From Notolepis coatsorum (Eukaryota > Chordata > Actinopteri > Aulopiformes > Paralepididae), in assembly GCA_963971535.1 (NCBI GenBank), contig OZ020591.1:13423577-13487576 (forward strand): DNA of 64,000 nt, given 5' to 3'. Numbering within the stretch: position 1 is the stretch's first letter; the number at the start of each line of letters is the position of its first letter. The notes below the pieces were generated by a model. The model was not told where the DNA came from. It saw nothing but the letters and a program-made list of their open reading frames with translations, and made no database searches. Positions 11,341-21,455 of this stretch are shown here, in pieces. The position numbers and the translations under genes were made by a program.

Positions 11341-11973
11341 ATGGTGAGTAAGGCGAAGCTACATGTTAGATCCTTGCACATTTGTGAATAATCATTGCTG
11401 TATATCATTGTTCTTTGCGGTTATACTTTCTGTCATTCTGTGCAAATGTTATGCTAAGATTGATTTTAGAGTGATTTGTTTGTCTTTAGGAGATCATCAA
11501 ACGGAACCCTCTCCCTGGTCTTTTCCATGCATCCCAAAAATGTGGAAAATAATTGACATAACTAAGCCATCTTGCAATACCACTTCATAGGGTTTTATGG
11601 GGTTGGGGGTTCCAGTTGTGACATTATTTTGGGGATTTGAGGTCACAGTCGCATATTATTTGATGACTAAATGGAAAACAATTATGATAATTTGTAGCAA
11701 TTATGATAATTAGTTGAGTGAAGGTGAGGATCACAGTAGCTAAATTATCAGTGTGCTGCACACTATTCTTTTTGTTTTCTTGTTAAACGATCAGTTAAAC
11801 CATTAACCAATTTTTCTTTTATAGAATATTTGAAGATTAAAACCCATTAAAATGCCTGTAAATGACCACCAAGGGTCAAGATGCCTATCATCTTTACTAT
11901 CAGTAAGCTTTAATTTACATCGGTCTAGATGATCAACATTGTCTTTATTGGTTTATAATGTTAAACTTTCTAT
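11341..11973. other. Non-coding stretch, nothing firmly assigned
   Basis: It contains one acceptor-like site (TTTGTCTTTAG ending at 11489), but no matching donor or convincing frame follows. The remainder, including two direct copies of GTAGCAATTATGATAATT-like sequence near 11700, is AT-rich and unassigned. Confidence 0.5.
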
Positions 11974-12650
11974 TTAACCCTTTAATCGCCAAGGACGCCG
12001 TAACTCGTCATTCCCCGCCATGCTTAATCTGCCAATGACGCCGTAACACGTCATTGAGATCAATATTTCTAAAATCTGTGATGGCAATCATATTTCTCCC
12101 GCGGAGACTTGAGATCTACTGTTGATCCCCTCTCAACTCTCCAACGGTTCAAGAGCGCCATCTGGTGGCGGATCGGCGGATCGGCCAAACCGGAAACGGA
12201 AACTGGTGCTCATCCAAATTCGGTCCGACCACTCGCTATAGCTCCCGGGACTCGAGCTCGACACAATGGATAGCGATCCGTTACCAATAACTCGATAAAC
12301 AACATGATTTGGACGTATATACTATTATACAACCTGGAGATGGATCGCATATTTCAACATCCCATAATAGGAATCTTTTTGCTCCACGCTCATCGCCCAA
12401 CGGCCCGAGGAGACTGGGGTAAGTTTCAGCGTTTATTTTTACCGTGTTCGATACAAACTGCTCTAATGATCATATCACCCACACTACATGAATCATCTAA
12501 CGTTGGCCACGGAATTATAAACGACCCCCCCCCCCCATCCGGTCAACATCAGGTGATAAGTAGTAACTTCTAGAAGCACGTCCATTTGACATTTTCTATC
12601 TGGCACCGATCGCTATCAAACTGTATTTGATCATCAATATAATGCATTTA
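11974..12650. mobile_element. TTAA-type MITE, copy C (right end not found)
   Basis: TTAA at 11974-11977 is followed by CCCTTTAATCGCCAAGGACGCC, related to the ends of copies A and B, with a diverged internal repeat of that terminus at 12013-12040 (GCCAATGACGCCGTAAC). GATCAATATTTCTAAAA resembles copy A near 3438. The right terminus could not be placed; 12650 is approximate. Confidence 0.5.
12155..12168 (-). promoter_or_regulatory. CTCF-consensus match inside MITE copy C
   Basis: On the minus strand the sequence reads CCACCAGATGGCGC. It fits every position of the vertebrate CTCF core as I know it (CCASYAGRKGGCRS). Occupancy cannot be judged from sequence. Confidence 0.45.
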
Positions 12651-12841
12651 GGGCTATAAATCACATTCTGCACTGTTTTCATGGTGCAACCACGGTGCAA
12701 CCACGGTGCAACGAAGACTACTAAAGAAAACTACAGTGCTGCAATGCTAAAATGCAAAAGAAAAGATAAAATAAAATAAAAGCACCTGTACGAAACATAA
12801 CCGCATCATTATTTCTACACCATGCCGGGGGGCAGTTACAG

Positions 12842-13060
12842 TGAAAACTTACCCCCATCAGTGAGTAAAACCTTACTCTGAAGAGGATCAAATGTGAGTA
12901 AAACCATACTCTGAAGAGGATAGATGTTATGAATGTATTATGAAGACCTTACTCTGAAGTGGATAAATGTATGATGAAGTCCTTACTCTGAAGAGGATAC
13001 ATGTTCTGAAGAGGATAAATGTATGATGAAGACCTTACTTTAAAGAGGATACATGTATGA
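12842..13060. repeat. Imperfect tandem repeat around CTTACTCTGAAGAGGAT
   Basis: Six or so variants of (A/C)CTTACTCTGAAGAGGATA, interspersed with ATGTATGATGAAG, occur between 12842 and 13060. Spacing varies. The array is non-coding. Confidence 0.75.
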
Positions 13061-13090
13061 TGAGAAGGAAGAATAAACCTACGGATTGAT

Positions 13091-13332
13091 TAACCCTATG
13101 CTGTCTGGTATCCACCCCAGCAATTCCACGGATGTGTGGCAACTCCTGTATATTTATTAACCCTATGCTGTCTGGTATCCACCCCAGCAATTCCACGGAT
13201 GTGTGGCAACTCCTGTATATTTAATTAACCCTATGCTGTCTGGTATCCACCCCAGCAATTCCACGGATGTGTGGCAACTCCTGTATATTTAATTAACCCT
13301 ATGCTGTCTGGTATCCATCCCAGCAAGTGGAA
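13091..13332. repeat. 67-68 bp tandem repeat, 3.6 copies
   Basis: Units starting TAACCCTATGCTGTCTGG lie at 13091, 13158, 13226 and 13294. The first three are nearly identical and the fourth diverges after CAGCAA. The array sits directly upstream of BEL1 coding sequence and may be part of its LTR or leader. No LTR copy was found elsewhere to test this. Confidence 0.85.
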
Positions 13333-13383
13333 CTCTTGATGCCAGCTATTTATTGACATTTTAGATTTGTGTGATCAAACACA

Positions 13384-13521
13384 ATGTCGGTCCAAGCAGA
13401 CGATGCTGGCAACCTCTTAGAGATGGAACAGAACAGGACAGGTGCTCGCAAAAGAACTCTAACAGAGAAAGGAAAGGAGAATTGTGAGGTGGAAGATAAG
13501 AAACAATTAGAAAGCTTTTAA
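13384..13521 (+). pseudogene. BEL1 gag, N-terminal fragment
   Basis: ATG at 13384 opens a 45-codon frame (start MSVQADDAGNLLEMEQ, then KRTLTEKGKENCEVED) that ends in TAA at 13519. Highly charged, Lys/Glu-rich N-termini are usual for BEL/Pao Gag. The next 190 bases keep related sequence (HLEEDSIGSQRETENLL) but hold stops. This is the degraded start of the polyprotein; the assignment rests on position. Confidence 0.5.
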
Positions 13522-13714
13522 CAAAGCTTATCACACCTGGAAGAAGATAGCATAGGAAGCCAGAGGGAAACTGAGAACCTTCTGTCCGACAGAAGAACTT
13601 GATAAACTAAAACAAGACATTCAAACAAGTCGTGACCTAGTAAGTAGTGTGATGAAAGACTTGAGAAAGATAGGGTGAGAATAGCTCTGAACAAAGAGGA
13701 GTGCAGGTCTGTAT

Positions 13715-14680
13715 ATGGACACACAAATACTGAAACAATTGACTCAACGATCCAAGGTGTCAAGCAGGCGGAGGGAAGCTGAACTCGCAGCTAAAGTGGA
13801 AGAGGTGAAGGCCATCCAAGTGATCCAGGCTCAGCAAACCAGTATCCTCCAACTAGAGGGGGAAGAGGCAGCCATGCTAGTGGAAATGGAGAAGATGAAG
13901 GTGGAGAGTCGACGTAGGCTGGAGTCGGAGAGGATGAAGCTACAGCAGCTACAAGCAGAGCAGGAAGTCCAGGTAGCAGCAGCCCGAGTGAGGGCATACA
14001 GTTCTGGAAGTGATCTAGACAACGAAGAAGAAGAAGACACTGACCATGAAATAAATACTGCTCACCAAAATCCTGAATATAGTGCTTCGCTACATCCTAC
14101 ATCATTCCAACGTCAAGCATTTCCAGGAGCGACTGCAAACCAAGAGGCCTTCAGTCTAGCCGAAAATCACAAGTGCATTAAGCATGAATCGCCTACCTAC
14201 ACCAGAACCAACAATATTCAACGGTGACCCCATGAAATTTGTTGATTGGAAAATGACCTTCATGGCCCTGATACACCGAAAGCCTCTCCCAACAAGTGAT
14301 CAAATGTTTTATATGAAAATGTACCTTACTCGTAAGTCTGTGGAAGGATTCTTTTACAGAGACTCCGAAGAAGCATATAAAGGTGCCTGGAGAGTGTTGG
14401 AAGAAAGGTATGGGAACCCCTTCATTATACAAAGGGCATTCAGAGACAAGCTCATGAGATGGATCAAGATAAACACAAACGATCCTCTGGCACTCCGAGA
14501 GTTTGCAGACTTCCTACAGGGATGCACAGAGGCGATTCCACATGTCCGAGGGCTGGCCATCTTGAATGACTGTGAAGAGAACCACAAGCTGCTCAAGAAA
14601 CTACCTGAGTGGATTGTGCGAAGATGGAGCAGGATCGTCGTAGAAGAGCTAGACAAGTCTGGAAGCTATCCAAGTCGTGC
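13715..14680 (+). pseudogene. BEL1 gag (coiled coil and DUF1759-type core)
   Basis: Two overlapping frames. The first (13715-14227) is a Glu/Lys/Arg-rich heptad stretch likely to form a coiled coil, with VEEVKAIQVIQ, EEAAMLVEMEKMKVE and an acidic run. The second (from 14184) begins RLPTPEPTIFNGDP, then FVDWKMTFMALI, EERYGNPFIIQRAFRDKL and LNDCEENHKLLKKLPEW. These are the hallmark motifs of the BEL/Pao Gag core, the structural protein of the virus-like particle. BEL2 has matching motifs at the same relative positions. The frame is cut near 14680 by the inserted LINE and resumes near 15838 with FLNKEARIACNPIAS. Confidence 0.85.
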
Positions 14681-14689
14681 ACACTTCCT

Positions 14690-15609
14690 GTCCAACAGGT
14701 CTCAGCGGGTGAGGCTGGGGAAGAGCATTTCCAGCTCTAGGTCCACCAGCACCGGTTCCCCGCAGGGCTGCGTCCTGTCCCCACTACTGTTCTCCCTGTA
14801 CACCAACAGCTGTGCCTCTCTCCACCCCTCGGTCAAACTCCTGAAATTCGCTGATGACACCACCCTGGTGGGTCTCATCTCCAGGGGGGACAAGTCGGCC
14901 TATAGGAGGGAGATCGAGAGGCTGCAGAGCTGGTGCAGCTGCAACAACCTGGAGCTCAATGCTCAAAAGACAGTGGAGATAGTAGTGGACTTCAGGAGGA
15001 AAGCAGCCCTGCCCCCTCCCATCATACAGGCACTCAGGTGGCCTCCGTGGAGTCATGCCGATTCCTTGGCATGACCATCTCCCGGGATTTGAAGTGGGAG
15101 CTCAACATCACGGGCCTGCTCAAGAAGGCCCAGGTGAGGATGTTCTTCCTCCGGCAGTTGAACAAATATAAACTGCAGAGGACCATGATGGCCCAATTCT
15201 ACATGGCGATCCTTGAGTCCATCCTCACCCACTCCATCATCTCCTAGTTCCCCGCTGCAGCGGCAAAAGATCTCGCCAAGCTGCAGCGGGTGATTTGCTC
15301 CGCAAGAGGGTGATCGGCTCTCCCCTGCCCTCCCTCAGGTCCCTGCACGACTCCAGGGCGCTGAAGAGGGCGAGGAAGATCATGGCCGACCCCTCCCACC
15401 CCGGTCACAGCCTCTTCACCCTGCTCCCCTCTGGGAGAAGGCTGAGGATCCCAAAGGCTGTGAAAGCTCGTCACAGACTGAGCTTCTTCCCCTCAGCCGC
15501 CAGGCTGATCAATGCCTCAGGTCCCCCCCCCCCCCTCTGCGCCCAAGTGACACTGGCACAATGACACTGACTGCACTGCACTAGTCCTTACTGGAACTCT
15601 GCACTCTTC

Positions 15610-15686
<77 letters not shown>

Positions 15687-15838
15687 TTATTGATTAATCC
15701 TCCACTGCACTGTTTTTTGTCCTGTGTCTGTGTTGGTGTTTGTCTTTTACTGTGAAAAAAGAAAGGAAAAAATGCATACACTGTATTGCTGCAACAATTA
15801 ATGTGTTTTTACACAAATGGCTTAATAAAGTAATCTGA
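14690..15838 (+). mobile_element. LINE-C (Rex1-like) insertion in BEL1 gag, 5'-truncated
   Basis: The block encodes SNRSQRVRLG, GSPQGCVLSPLLFSLYTN and LLKFADDTTLVG (RT motifs, FADD at 14847-14858). After frameshifts come FLRQLNKYKLQ and ADPSHPGHSLFTLLPSGRR, typical of Rex1-like fish LINEs. The 3' UTR holds a TA microsatellite (15617-15677) and ends with CTTAATAAAGTAATCTGAAT. BEL1 gag resumes just after. The copy is truncated and frameshifted. Confidence 0.8.
15617..15677. repeat. (TA)n microsatellite
   Basis: About 30 uninterrupted TA units in the 3' UTR of the Rex1-like LINE, followed by a T-run. Confidence 0.95.
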
Positions 15839-16900
15839 ATCTTCTCAAGATTTCTGAACAAAGAGGCCCGAATAGCCTGTAACCCCATCGCCTCCCCACT
15901 ACTGTTGAACTCCAGAACCTCAGACGAGAGGTTTCCCAATAGAGCCAGAGCGTTAAATACAAGCACTCGCATGAAGAACAACATCGTAGAGACACAGTAC
16001 TCACCCTACAAAGCAAGACCACCCTGCCCCATCTGCAAGAATGAGAATCATGGCATTGCTATGTGCACTAACTTCGCATCAAGGTCTATAGAAGATAAGG
16101 GAACGTACATCTACCAAAATCACCTCTGCTTTGGATGCCTGAGGAAGGGACACTCCAGCAAGGACTGTAAACGGCGACATACCTGCAACACCTGCAACCG
16201 TCGTCATCCAACGTGTCTGCACGAAGAGAGGTCACAAGCGCCAGGGACAACCCAGAGTGGCACATCTACTACAAACTACCGGAGCCAAGATGTCCACAGA
16301 GTCGTGTCTCACACTACAACCCGATGTGCTTCTGCCACCTCAAGCATTGTCCCAGTACGTGTCTTCAGTTCAAGAGCCACAGATAACGGTGCTCACTTAC
16401 GCACTACTTGACACACAGAGTGATTCAACGTTTATCTTAGAAGACCTGCTTGAGGAGTTAAGTGTGGAAAGTCAACCCGTGAAGCTGAGACTCAGCACAA
16501 TGACTGCTGTAAATACAGTTATAACCAGCAAGAGTGTCAGCGGCCTACAAATCCGAGGACTCCATTCTGCAAACAACATCAGAGTGCCACAAGCCTACAC
16601 TCGTAGCTGAATCATCCCAGTGGACAAATCCTACATTCCTACTGGCAAAACAGCGTTACAGTGGCCTCACCTCAAGCATCTCGTAAACAAGTTACCATCA
16701 CTTCTAGACTGTGAAGTGGGTATGTTAATAGGATGTGATTGTCCCTCAGAGCTAGCTCCACTCGAAGTCATCACAGGCTGTGAAAACGAACCTTTTGCAC
16801 AGCGAACAGAGCTTGGCTGGAGCATAATAGGCTCATCTAACCCTCATCTGGACAGACAAGGGAGCCAGAGCTTCGTACATGGAGTCGCAGTAAAATAAAT
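15838..16900 (+). pseudogene. BEL1 nucleocapsid zinc knuckles and protease region
   Basis: After the LINE, the frame from about 15841 carries CPICKNENHGIAMC, CFGCLRKGHSSKDC (a CX2CX4HX4C knuckle) and CNTCNRRHPTCLH. A frameshift near 16380 leads to ALLDTQSDSTFILEDLLEEL. This is the aspartic protease site, with DTQSD where most retroelements have DTGA; the same variant appears in BEL2. A stop interrupts before IPVDKSYIPTG, and the next frame has LPSLLDCEVGMLIGCDCP and ELGWSIIG to 16898. Knuckles bind RNA and the protease cleaves the polyprotein. Both are inactivated here by shifts and stops. Confidence 0.8.
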
Positions 16901-16904
16901 ACCA

Positions 16905-17156
16905 GCCCCGTCTACAACGGATGTCCTGAAAGCCCTTGAGTTGGACTTCTCTGAAAAGAACTACGAGGACAAGTACGTGTCTCAAGAAGATGTTCGCTTC
17001 ATACAATTCCTCAGTGATCACATCAGACAGAAAGAAGATGGACACTACGAGATGCCTCTACCTTTCAAGGGTAGCAGCCCACCATCCCTACCAAACAACA
17101 AGAGACTAGCTACAGTCCGCCTTCAGTCTCTAAAGAAGAAGCTAAAGACAGATGAA
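16905..17156 (+). pseudogene. BEL1 segment between protease and RT
   Basis: The frame containing DFSEKNYEDKYVSQEDVRFI, DGHYEMPLPFKG and NNKRLATVRLQSLKKKLK matches in order the BEL2 segment with VSQEDLIFL, GYYEMPLPF and LAAVRLSHLKRKF. It leads into the RT and is cut by the LINE-B tail at about 17157. Confidence 0.75.
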
Positions 17157-17469
17157 TGAATGAAAACTTTATTTAACAGATTGCAGAATGGGTACAATAC
17201 AGTACGGCTCAATACATACAATTGTTAAGGGGATGCAGACCTGAGAAAGACGTTTGTCTTGTTTCCATCAGGGTCCCCCATTTTCAATTCATATAGACAT
17301 TTATGACATACACAACATACATGACATTTATGGCATAGGGACATATAGGTATGTAGTACTGATACATTTGTGACATAAACGGTATTCAAATATACAGTAC
17401 TGTTACCCCTAGATCCTGACAGAGTATATATGATGGGGAGGAGACTGTCTATTATGAGGTGGTGGGGGT
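17157..17469 (-). mobile_element. LINE-B 3' tail inserted in BEL1
   Basis: Begins GAATGAAAACTTTATTTAACAG and holds the LINE-B 3' UTR words TTGTTAAGGGGATGCAGACC and CATCAGGGTCCCCCATTTTC, ending near GGTGGTGGGGGTATGAAG. BEL1 reads LKKKLKTDE before it and EYHERYKTFM after it, so the target was interrupted cleanly. ATGAA occurs at both borders and is probably the target duplication. Confidence 0.8.
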
Positions 17470-18002
17470 ATGAAGAGTATCACGAACGCTATAAGACTTT
17501 CATGAAAGACATCATCGAGAAAGGTGACGCAGAACTAGACCATACCACTTCATATGGACAGACTGCTTGGTACCTTCCTCATCACAGCATTTACCACCCT
17601 AAAAAGCCTGGCAAGCTAAGGGTCGTGTTTGACTGCTCAGCTAAATTCTGTGCAGTTTCCCTAAATGACTGCCTACTGACTGGTCCCGACTTAATTAACT
17701 CCCTAATAAGAGTTCTATGTCGCTTCAGAAAGGAAGACGTGGCCATAATCTGCGACGTGGAAAGAATGTTCCACCAGTTCTTCGTCACCCCTGACTCTCG
17801 AAAATACCTCAAGTTCCTGTGGTGGAAGGAAGGCGATTTGGAAACGGAACCACAGGAATACAGGATGGCAGTTCACCTCTTTGGAGCTGCTTCGTCTCCT
17901 GGATGTGCCAACTTCGGCCTAAGGTACATGGCACACCAACACAGAAGACTACCCAGCAGCCTCAGCCTTTTGGGGTTTGTTGCCCCATTCACCCTAAGCT
18001 GA
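17470..18002 (+). pseudogene. BEL1 reverse transcriptase with catalytic-site deletion
   Basis: The frame gives YKTFMKDIIEKGD, WYLPHHSIYHPKKPGKLRVV, FDCSAKF, IICDVERMFHQFFV (first catalytic Asp) and MAVHLFGAASSPGCANFGLR. The next residues jump from YMAHQHR to LGFVAPF, whereas BEL2 has over 120 residues between these points, including the YVDD active site. The deletion removes the two catalytic aspartates, and a TGA follows at 18000. RT activity is therefore lost. Position and motif order leave no doubt about the family. Confidence 0.85.
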
Positions 18003-18009
18003 AAACGCA

Positions 18010-18830
18010 TACTCCAGGAACTATGCCGCAGAGGTATAAGATGGGATGATCCACTGCCAGATGACTTAAAGCCACGGTGGGAGGAGTGGAAGATCGGGCT
18101 ATATAAATTAAAGGAATTTACGATCCCTAGATGCTACCACCCACATGACTTCGGCAACATCATCGGAACAGAACTGCATCACTGCGCTGATGCCAGCAGC
18201 ATGGGGTATGGCGCTTGTTCCTACCTTAGGTACAAAAATGACAGACACAGTGCACTCCAGTCTTGTGATGGCCAAAGCAAGAGTCGCACCCACAAAGGTC
18301 TCAAGCATCCAACGACTCGAGCTCTCAGCAGCAGTGGTCGCAACCAGACTGAGTGTGTTGCTGAAAAGAGAACTGCAGATGAAGATCGATGAAGAGTACT
18401 TCTGGACAGATTCACAAGTAGTTCTGGGCTACATCAACAATGAGGCAAGAAGGTTCCATGTGTTCATCGCGAACAGAGTCCAACTGATAAGAGAAAACAC
18501 TGATACAGGTAAATGGCATTATGTCGATACTGCGGAGAACCCTGCAGATCATGCCTCCAGAGGCCTTCAAGCATCTCACATTCCTTCAACAAAGCTGGAT
18601 GTCAGGTCCTACATTTCTCTGGGAGCAAGAAGTGCATCCCAAACTGAACCCCTCCGCAGAGCTATTTGTCGGCGATCCTGAAGTTAAGGCCGTCCAAGCT
18701 TTCACAACCAAAGTCAACAACTGCACAGACATTCTTATTCGCCTAAGTCAGATCTCTTCATGGTCAAAGATCCTGAAAGTAGTCGCAAGAGGCTGGTAAC
18801 CGTCGAAGAACGAGAGAGAACTGCTGAAAT
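18010..18830 (+). pseudogene. BEL1 RNase H region
   Basis: Frames in 18010-18681 encode KRILQELC, LPDDLKPRWEEWK and ELHHCADASSMGYGACSYLR. After a shift come VSSIQRLELSAAVVATRLSV, DEEYFWTDSQVVLGYINNEARRFHVFIANR (quoted as separate motifs) and AENPADHASRG. These match the RNase H domain of BEL/Pao elements, whose acidic residues (DAS, E of LEL, D of WTDS) are still visible. The region is frameshifted several times, so no intact enzyme is encoded. Confidence 0.8.
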
Positions 18831-19717
18831 AGTGATCAAGCTCGTCCAGCAGCAAGCCTTCTCAAGAAATTAAGATACGCCAGAAAGAAGATGATCTTCC
18901 AAGTTCAAGCGCTCTTCATTCCCTTGATCCAATTCTGCATAGAGAACTTCTTTGTGTGGGTGGAAGATTGAGACACTCATCCCTCAGTCAAGAAATGAAA
19001 CATCCCATCATTTTGCCAAAGGACAGCCCTATCACCAAGCTAATTACGGCTCACCACCACGCTAAAGTTTGTCACCAAGGCCGAAGTCAAACTCAAATGG
19101 AACTGAGAGCCAATGGATTCTGGGTCATTGGTGGGAGCAAATTAGTGGCCAAGCTGATTCACAATTGTGTGCGATGCAGGAAAACTCTTGACGACCTACT
19201 GAAGAACAGCAAATGGCTGAACTCCCTAAAGAGCGTGTGGAAGACTCACCGCCTTTCTCATACAGTGGCATGGACTGCTTCGGCCCTTTCCTGATTAAAA
19301 AGGCACGGAATGAGTACAAAAGGTGGCACGGAAGGAGTACAAAAGGTATGGCCTGATACTAACTTGCCTGGCTTCATGAGCTGTCCACATTGAGATGCTT
19401 GACGACTTATCAACAGACTCATTCATTAACGCCTTGAGATGCTTCATCAGCCTCAGAGGAGCTGTTCGCCAACTTCATTGCGACCACGGTACTAACTTTG
19501 TGGGAGCTAGAAACCAGTTTAAAGAAGCACTCAAACAATGTGACGCCAAGTTACTGGAAATCTTTCAAGCAGAAAAACAGTGTGAATTCGTCTTCAACGC
19601 TCCATCCGCCAGCCATGCAGGCGGTGTCTGGGAACGTCAAATCAGGACCGTGCAAAATGTGCTGAACGCCACTATTGCTCTGTGTCCAGGCAGACTTGAT
19701 GACGCATCCCTTAAGTA
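18831..19717 (+). pseudogene. BEL1 integrase
   Basis: The zinc-binding part shows HPIILPKDSPITKLI, AHHHAKVCHQG and IHNCVRCRK. The core shows FSYSGMDCFGPFLIKK (first catalytic Asp at 19273-19275), LHCDHGTNFVGARNQF (second Asp) and ASHAGGVWERQIRTV (Glu). Thus the DDE residues are all present, unlike BEL2. The frame is broken by shifts, a small AGTACAAAAGG duplication near 19313-19345 and, at RLDDASLK, by the LTR-like insertion. The enzyme would join element DNA to the genome; this copy cannot express it. Confidence 0.85.
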
Positions 19718-20645
19718 ACCAGGAGGCTTAGGGCATATAACAGACAGACAAGCAATTATATTTAATATAATTATCTTTATTGCATGCTATGGTATAAGAG
19801 AGTAAGTTGAATTTCATACAAAATAGAGTTATCACCATGTATAAATAAGCACAGAGAGACAGACTGAATCCACACTACACCCTAACCTGTAGTAGCTAAA
19901 ACAGTGACCACCTGTTTGACAAGGACCACCACCTGTCATGACACAGAAATTACACAATGAATATATTAACATCTCATATATCTCAAATATGAACATTGAA
20001 GCATGACAGTAGTTCAAGAACCTTAGTATATTAAATACTGGCTGTTGCACGCTATAAGACAAACATTTAATAACACACCGGTACTACAAACGAACGAGAG
20101 AGAGAGAGCTAGACTTACAGTTTAACCGAATGAGTGAAACACCCGGCGCCGCACACACACAGCACACACCCGGGCCACAACGGTACATCTATTTCCCCAG
20201 TCTGAGGGAAATCAGGACAGGTCGTCTGTATTATTATTTATCCTAAACAGTCTGTGTGTGTAATATGCATGTGTGCAACTCATAAAAGTGAGTGATACCT
20301 TTGTATCGCCAGGCGTAAGCACAACGTCTCGCCTCTTCACCGTTCACTGTCTGTCGTTCCCTAAGGAAGACCATACACAGTATAAATACCTAAACAGTGC
20401 ACATCAACCTAGCGACATGATAATGCAAGCAAGTTCCGCTTTATACTATAGTTAAGTTACTCACCAGGACACTGTTACTCGACACTCTCTCTCGTCCTGT
20501 AACAGGGGAACCAGGTGTGGGGAAATGTTTGCTGCTATCGCCGCCCGCACCCAACTAGGAAGTGTTTGTTTCAGCCGCCATCCGGTCAGGCTAAAATATA
20601 CACTGACGCCAGAGCCACACCCACAATACCCCCAGCTGGCCACAC
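19718..20645 (-). mobile_element. Solo-LTR-like insertion in BEL1 integrase
   Basis: About 930 bp separate DDASLK from the next BEL1 residues (YEATAIVNGRPLTVD, from 20660). Read on the minus strand the block starts TGTGGCCAGCTGGGGGTATT and ends CCTCCTGGTTA, with AATAAAG about 60 bases before its end. That layout is consistent with an LTR. The flanks share CTTA (19711-19717 and 20646-20650), a possible imperfect target duplication. It has no coding sequence. A non-autonomous DNA element is the alternative. Confidence 0.45.
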
Positions 20646-20840
20646 TTAGAACACTTCTATGAAGCTACAGCTATTGTAAATGGCCGACCACTGACAGTAG
20701 ATGGTATCAACAACCCCATGGCACTAGAACCCTTAACACCAAACCACCTCGTCATGATGAAGTCTAAAGTCGCTCTTCCACCCCCTGGGAGATTTGTTAA
20801 AGAGGACATGTACGCAACCAGGAGATGGCGCAGAGTCCAG
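20646..20840 (+). pseudogene. BEL1 integrase C-terminal remnant
   Basis: Encodes ATAIVNGRPLTVDGINN, LEPLTPNHLVMMKSKVALPP and RRWRRVQ, matching the BEL2 segment with NSRPLTVDTLN, EPLTPNHLITMK and KRWRQVQ. It stops abruptly at the 48-bp minisatellite, so the last part of pol and the 3' LTR are missing. Confidence 0.8.
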
Positions 20841-21066
20841 TCTCAGAATGGTAGCAGTTAGCCCGCAGCATCTAGTGCTAACGTTAGCTCTCAGAATGGT
20901 AGCAGTTAGCCCGCAGCATCTAGTGCTAATGTTAGCTCTCAGAATGGTAGCAGTTAGCCCGCAGCATCTAGTGCTAACGTTAGCTCTCAGAATGGTAGCA
21001 GTTCACTCGCAGCATCTAGTGCTAACGTTAGCTCTCAGAATGGTAGCAGTTCGCCCGCAGCATCCT
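20841..21066 (+). repeat. 48-bp minisatellite, 4.7 copies
   Basis: Units start TCTCAGAATGGTAGCAGTT at 20841 and 20889 and repeat every 48 bp. They contain GCATCTAGTGCTAACGTTAG. A degenerate unit returns at 21184-21215. The period is a multiple of 3, so a frame stays open by chance. Confidence 0.9.
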
Positions 21067-21331
21067 ACACACAACAACAACACACACTATCGTCACAACG
21101 CTTTACGGTATTTTCACAGCACTGTCGCAACATTACCGTAAAGCATGAACACCGTTGTGATCATACACAACACTACAGTTAGCTCTCAGAATAGCCAGTT
21201 AGCCCGCAGCACCAGCAACGGTAAGCGTGTCTCATTTAATTTCACTCACTGAAGCGGGGTTCCCCTCCTCCTCCTCCTGTGTGTAGAGACAACCAGCTCT
21301 GCATGGCTCGCCCCACTAGTGAGGACTAGTC

Positions 21332-21345
21332 TCGCCCTCTGCTGG
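21332..21345 (-). promoter_or_regulatory. Near-consensus CTCF motif
   Basis: The minus strand reads CCAGCAGAGGGCGA, matching the CTCF core at 13 of 14 positions. It lies beside the terminal part of a hAT element. Confidence 0.35.
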
Positions 21346-21369
21346 CGCATGTGTGCACTACAACAAAAC

Positions 21370-21455
21370 TCCGTTTAGACGGTATTGATTTTCAATACCG
21401 TCGGTATTTCGAAATACCCCGGTATACCGTAATACCGTCATACCGCCCAAGCCTA
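21370..21455. mobile_element. hAT element terminus
   Basis: The right end, read inward on the minus strand, is TAGGCTTGGGCGGTATGACG followed by repeated CGGTAT words (21375-21440). This is the usual terminus of a fish hAT family. The other end was not found, so the element is truncated or rearranged. Confidence 0.6.

Larger units (their letters stand above)
13384..20840 (+). mobile_element. BEL1: decayed BEL/Pao LTR retrotransposon
   Basis: Gag, nucleocapsid, protease, RT, RNase H and integrase remnants follow each other on the plus strand in BEL/Pao order, broken by frameshifts and stops. Three later insertions split it: a Rex1-like LINE (about 14690-15838), a LINE-B tail (about 17157-17469) and an LTR-like block (about 19718-20645). 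The 3' part stops inside the integrase C-terminal region at a 48-bp minisatellite, so no 3' LTR is present. No matching 5' LTR was recognised. It is a different subfamily from BEL2 at 27264-34384. Confidence 0.85.

Noticed and set aside
11490-11592. Possible exon after TTTGTCTTTAG, with a frame starting DHQTEPSPWSFP in the right phase to follow 2538-2667
   Set aside because: No convincing donor follows, all three frames close within about 35 codons, and including it would break the join to the 50600 segment.
12842-13332. Regularly spaced repeats that could suggest a CRISPR array
   Set aside because: The window is vertebrate, units are contiguous or irregular without unique spacers, and no cas-like gene exists.
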